Of a DNA stretch of 64,000 bases, positions 63,369 through 64,000 are shown one piece after another; positions within the stretch are counted from its first letter, which is position 1, and each line of letters opens with the position of its first letter. The translations under genes were made by a program, and so were the position numbers. The stretch is from SpSt-398 sp033762195 (lineage in GTDB: Bacteria; Bacteroidota; Bacteroidia; Chitinophagales; Chitinophagaceae): contig JANRLV010000010.1 of NCBI GenBank assembly GCA_033762195.1, positions 4,525-68,524 on the forward strand, written 5' to 3'. The notes under the pieces were generated by a model. The model made no database searches. It saw only the letters and a list, made by a program, of their open reading frames with translations, and had not been told where the DNA came from.

Positions 63369-63659
63369 TCAATCCCTGGTTTCCGCCTGTCTCCGGATCT
63401 TTTGATTCCTTTCTTCGAGTTGGCGGGTCAGGTGCTTGTAAAGATAAATCCTGTCCCAGATCTTTCCGAGTACCCCATAGGGAGCCTCGTAGTCGAAATA
63501 ATCGATCAGGATGGTCCCGTTATCACAGGGTTTCAGGAAGCGTTCATGCTTCATCTGGTATTTGGCAGTCCATTCCCGGGGCACATCAATCCCTTTGCTA
63601 ATGGTATAAACCCTTTGCTCGGGGGCAGCGATAAATGTGGTTAAATGAATCCGGGGCAT
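63369..63659 (-). CDS. SRPBCC-like protein, apparently with an internal deletion
   Basis: A 96-residue protein. The start MPRIHLTTFIAAPEQRVY and the end FDYEAPYGVLGKIWDRIYL resemble the first and last thirds of cyclase/dehydrase-type SRPBCC proteins of about 150 residues, but the central strands seem missing. The frame is intact, so the loss, if real, is in-frame. A binding cavity of the usual kind could not form. It may be a decaying gene or a short variant. Confidence 0.6.
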   Translation of the reverse strand: MPRIHLTTFIAAPEQRVYTISKGIDVPREWTAKYQMKHERFLKPCDNGTILIDYFDYEAPYGVLGKIWDRIYLYKHLTRQLEERNQKIRRQAETRD

Positions 63660-63715
63660 ATTCTGTGGTTAGAACCGGTTTGGCTTGTCAAAAATCATTC
63701 CCAATTACCCAAATA

Positions 63716-64000
63716 TCAGGCAAAGGGTAGTTTCACCACCCGGGCGCTTAAAAGTTTGTCCCTTACCGCTACAAATACCTCCGATCCGGGGGCGGCATGT
63801 GCACTGGCCACATAACCCAGGCCAATGGCCTTTTGCAGAGAGGGGGATTGGGTACCCGAGGTCACATGCCCGATCTCCTGGCCATTCGCGTCCTTGATCA
63901 GGTAGCCATGACGGGGAATGCCTTTGTCGATCATCTCAAAACCAACCAGCTTACGGGACACACCCTCCTGTTTCTGTTTTTCAAAAGCGGGACGGGAAGT
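63716..64000 (-). CDS. gcvT: Glycine cleavage T protein, C-terminal part
   Basis: The last 94 residues run to the right window edge and the frame continues beyond it. RKLVGFEMIDKGIPRHGYLI, GQEIGHVTSGTQSPSL and IGLGYV form the C-terminal barrel of aminomethyltransferase, which passes the methylene group of glycine to tetrahydrofolate. Only this barrel is visible. Confidence 0.93.
   Translation of the reverse strand, partial: TSRPAFEKQKQEGVSRKLVGFEMIDKGIPRHGYLIKDANGQEIGHVTSGTQSPSLQKAIGLGYVASAHAAPGSEVFVAVRDKLLSARVVKLPFA

Overview
The window reads as chromosomal DNA of a Bacteroidota species, most likely of the Chitinophagaceae (class Chitinophagia). The evidence is a GLPGLI-family protein, a carboxypeptidase-regulatory/TonB-type outer-membrane barrel, lipoprotein and Sec signal peptides on many genes, a fused alpha-keto-acid dehydrogenase E1, the futalosine menaquinone enzyme MqnC, and promoters of the Bacteroidota form (TTTG or TTG, about 20 bases, TAnnTTTG). 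No rRNA, tRNA, CRISPR array, transposase or phage gene was recognised.

Layout. 1-803 is the start of a CHASE3/PAS sensor that runs off the left edge. 1161-2924 is a surface lipoprotein. 2921-6550 is a minus-strand 5-oxoprolinase operon (pxpB, pxpC, pxpA, NRAMP-like transporter). 6609-10286 holds a radical SAM/SPASM protein, a SnoaL-like protein, a MarR regulator and a GHL10 glycosidase. 10376-12542 is rpoN plus a PAP2-like membrane protein. 12613-16024 holds an L,D-transpeptidase-like protein, an AI-2E-type exporter and a MATE pump. 16486-24679 is a minus-strand signalling operon: sigma54 activator, FIST sensor, and two large hybrid histidine kinases. 24854-28701 holds small A+T-rich genes, a nitrilase, a Na/Pi cotransporter and a YgaP-like protein. 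28807-29996 is a compact operon of two unknown small genes and a Crp/Fnr regulator. 30121-38729 holds a penicillin-acylase-type hydrolase, an E1 gene broken by one in-frame stop, a holin-like membrane protein, an M16 peptidase pair and an aspartic protease with a PDZ domain. 38843-40686 is mqnC and two small membrane proteins. 40710-42515 is an arsenic operon (arsR, arsM, a 20-residue cysteine-rich peptide, terminator, arsC). 42846-48193 holds a DMT transporter, an aminotransferase, an OmpR/EnvZ-type pair and the GLPGLI gene. 48254-54227 holds a SecA-like mini-protein and a locus of unknown secreted and membrane genes with a NarL-type two-component system. 54326-57142 is a large outer-membrane barrel, followed by an unknown periplasmic protein, a previously hidden 54-residue gene, a DUF486 protein, a 1253-residue SNF2/SWIM helicase, comB, an apparently internally deleted SRPBCC protein, and the end of gcvT.

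How the parts connect. The GLPGLI gene (47402) and the barrel gene (57142) have promoters with the same three TTAAC boxes at the same spacings, which suggests joint control, plausibly by the adjacent OmpR-type regulator. rpoN lies in the same window as a sigma54 activator that heads the FIST operon. The arsenic operon has a clear promoter with an ArsR-type operator.

The most unusual feature is a set of intergenic elements built from short tandem words. Seven-base words are GTCATCC, CGTCTCA, AATAGCT and AAGGAAT; other elements have words of about nine bases. They are usually arranged as inverted arms and sit at gene 3' ends. In several cases the stop codon of the gene lies inside the repeat.
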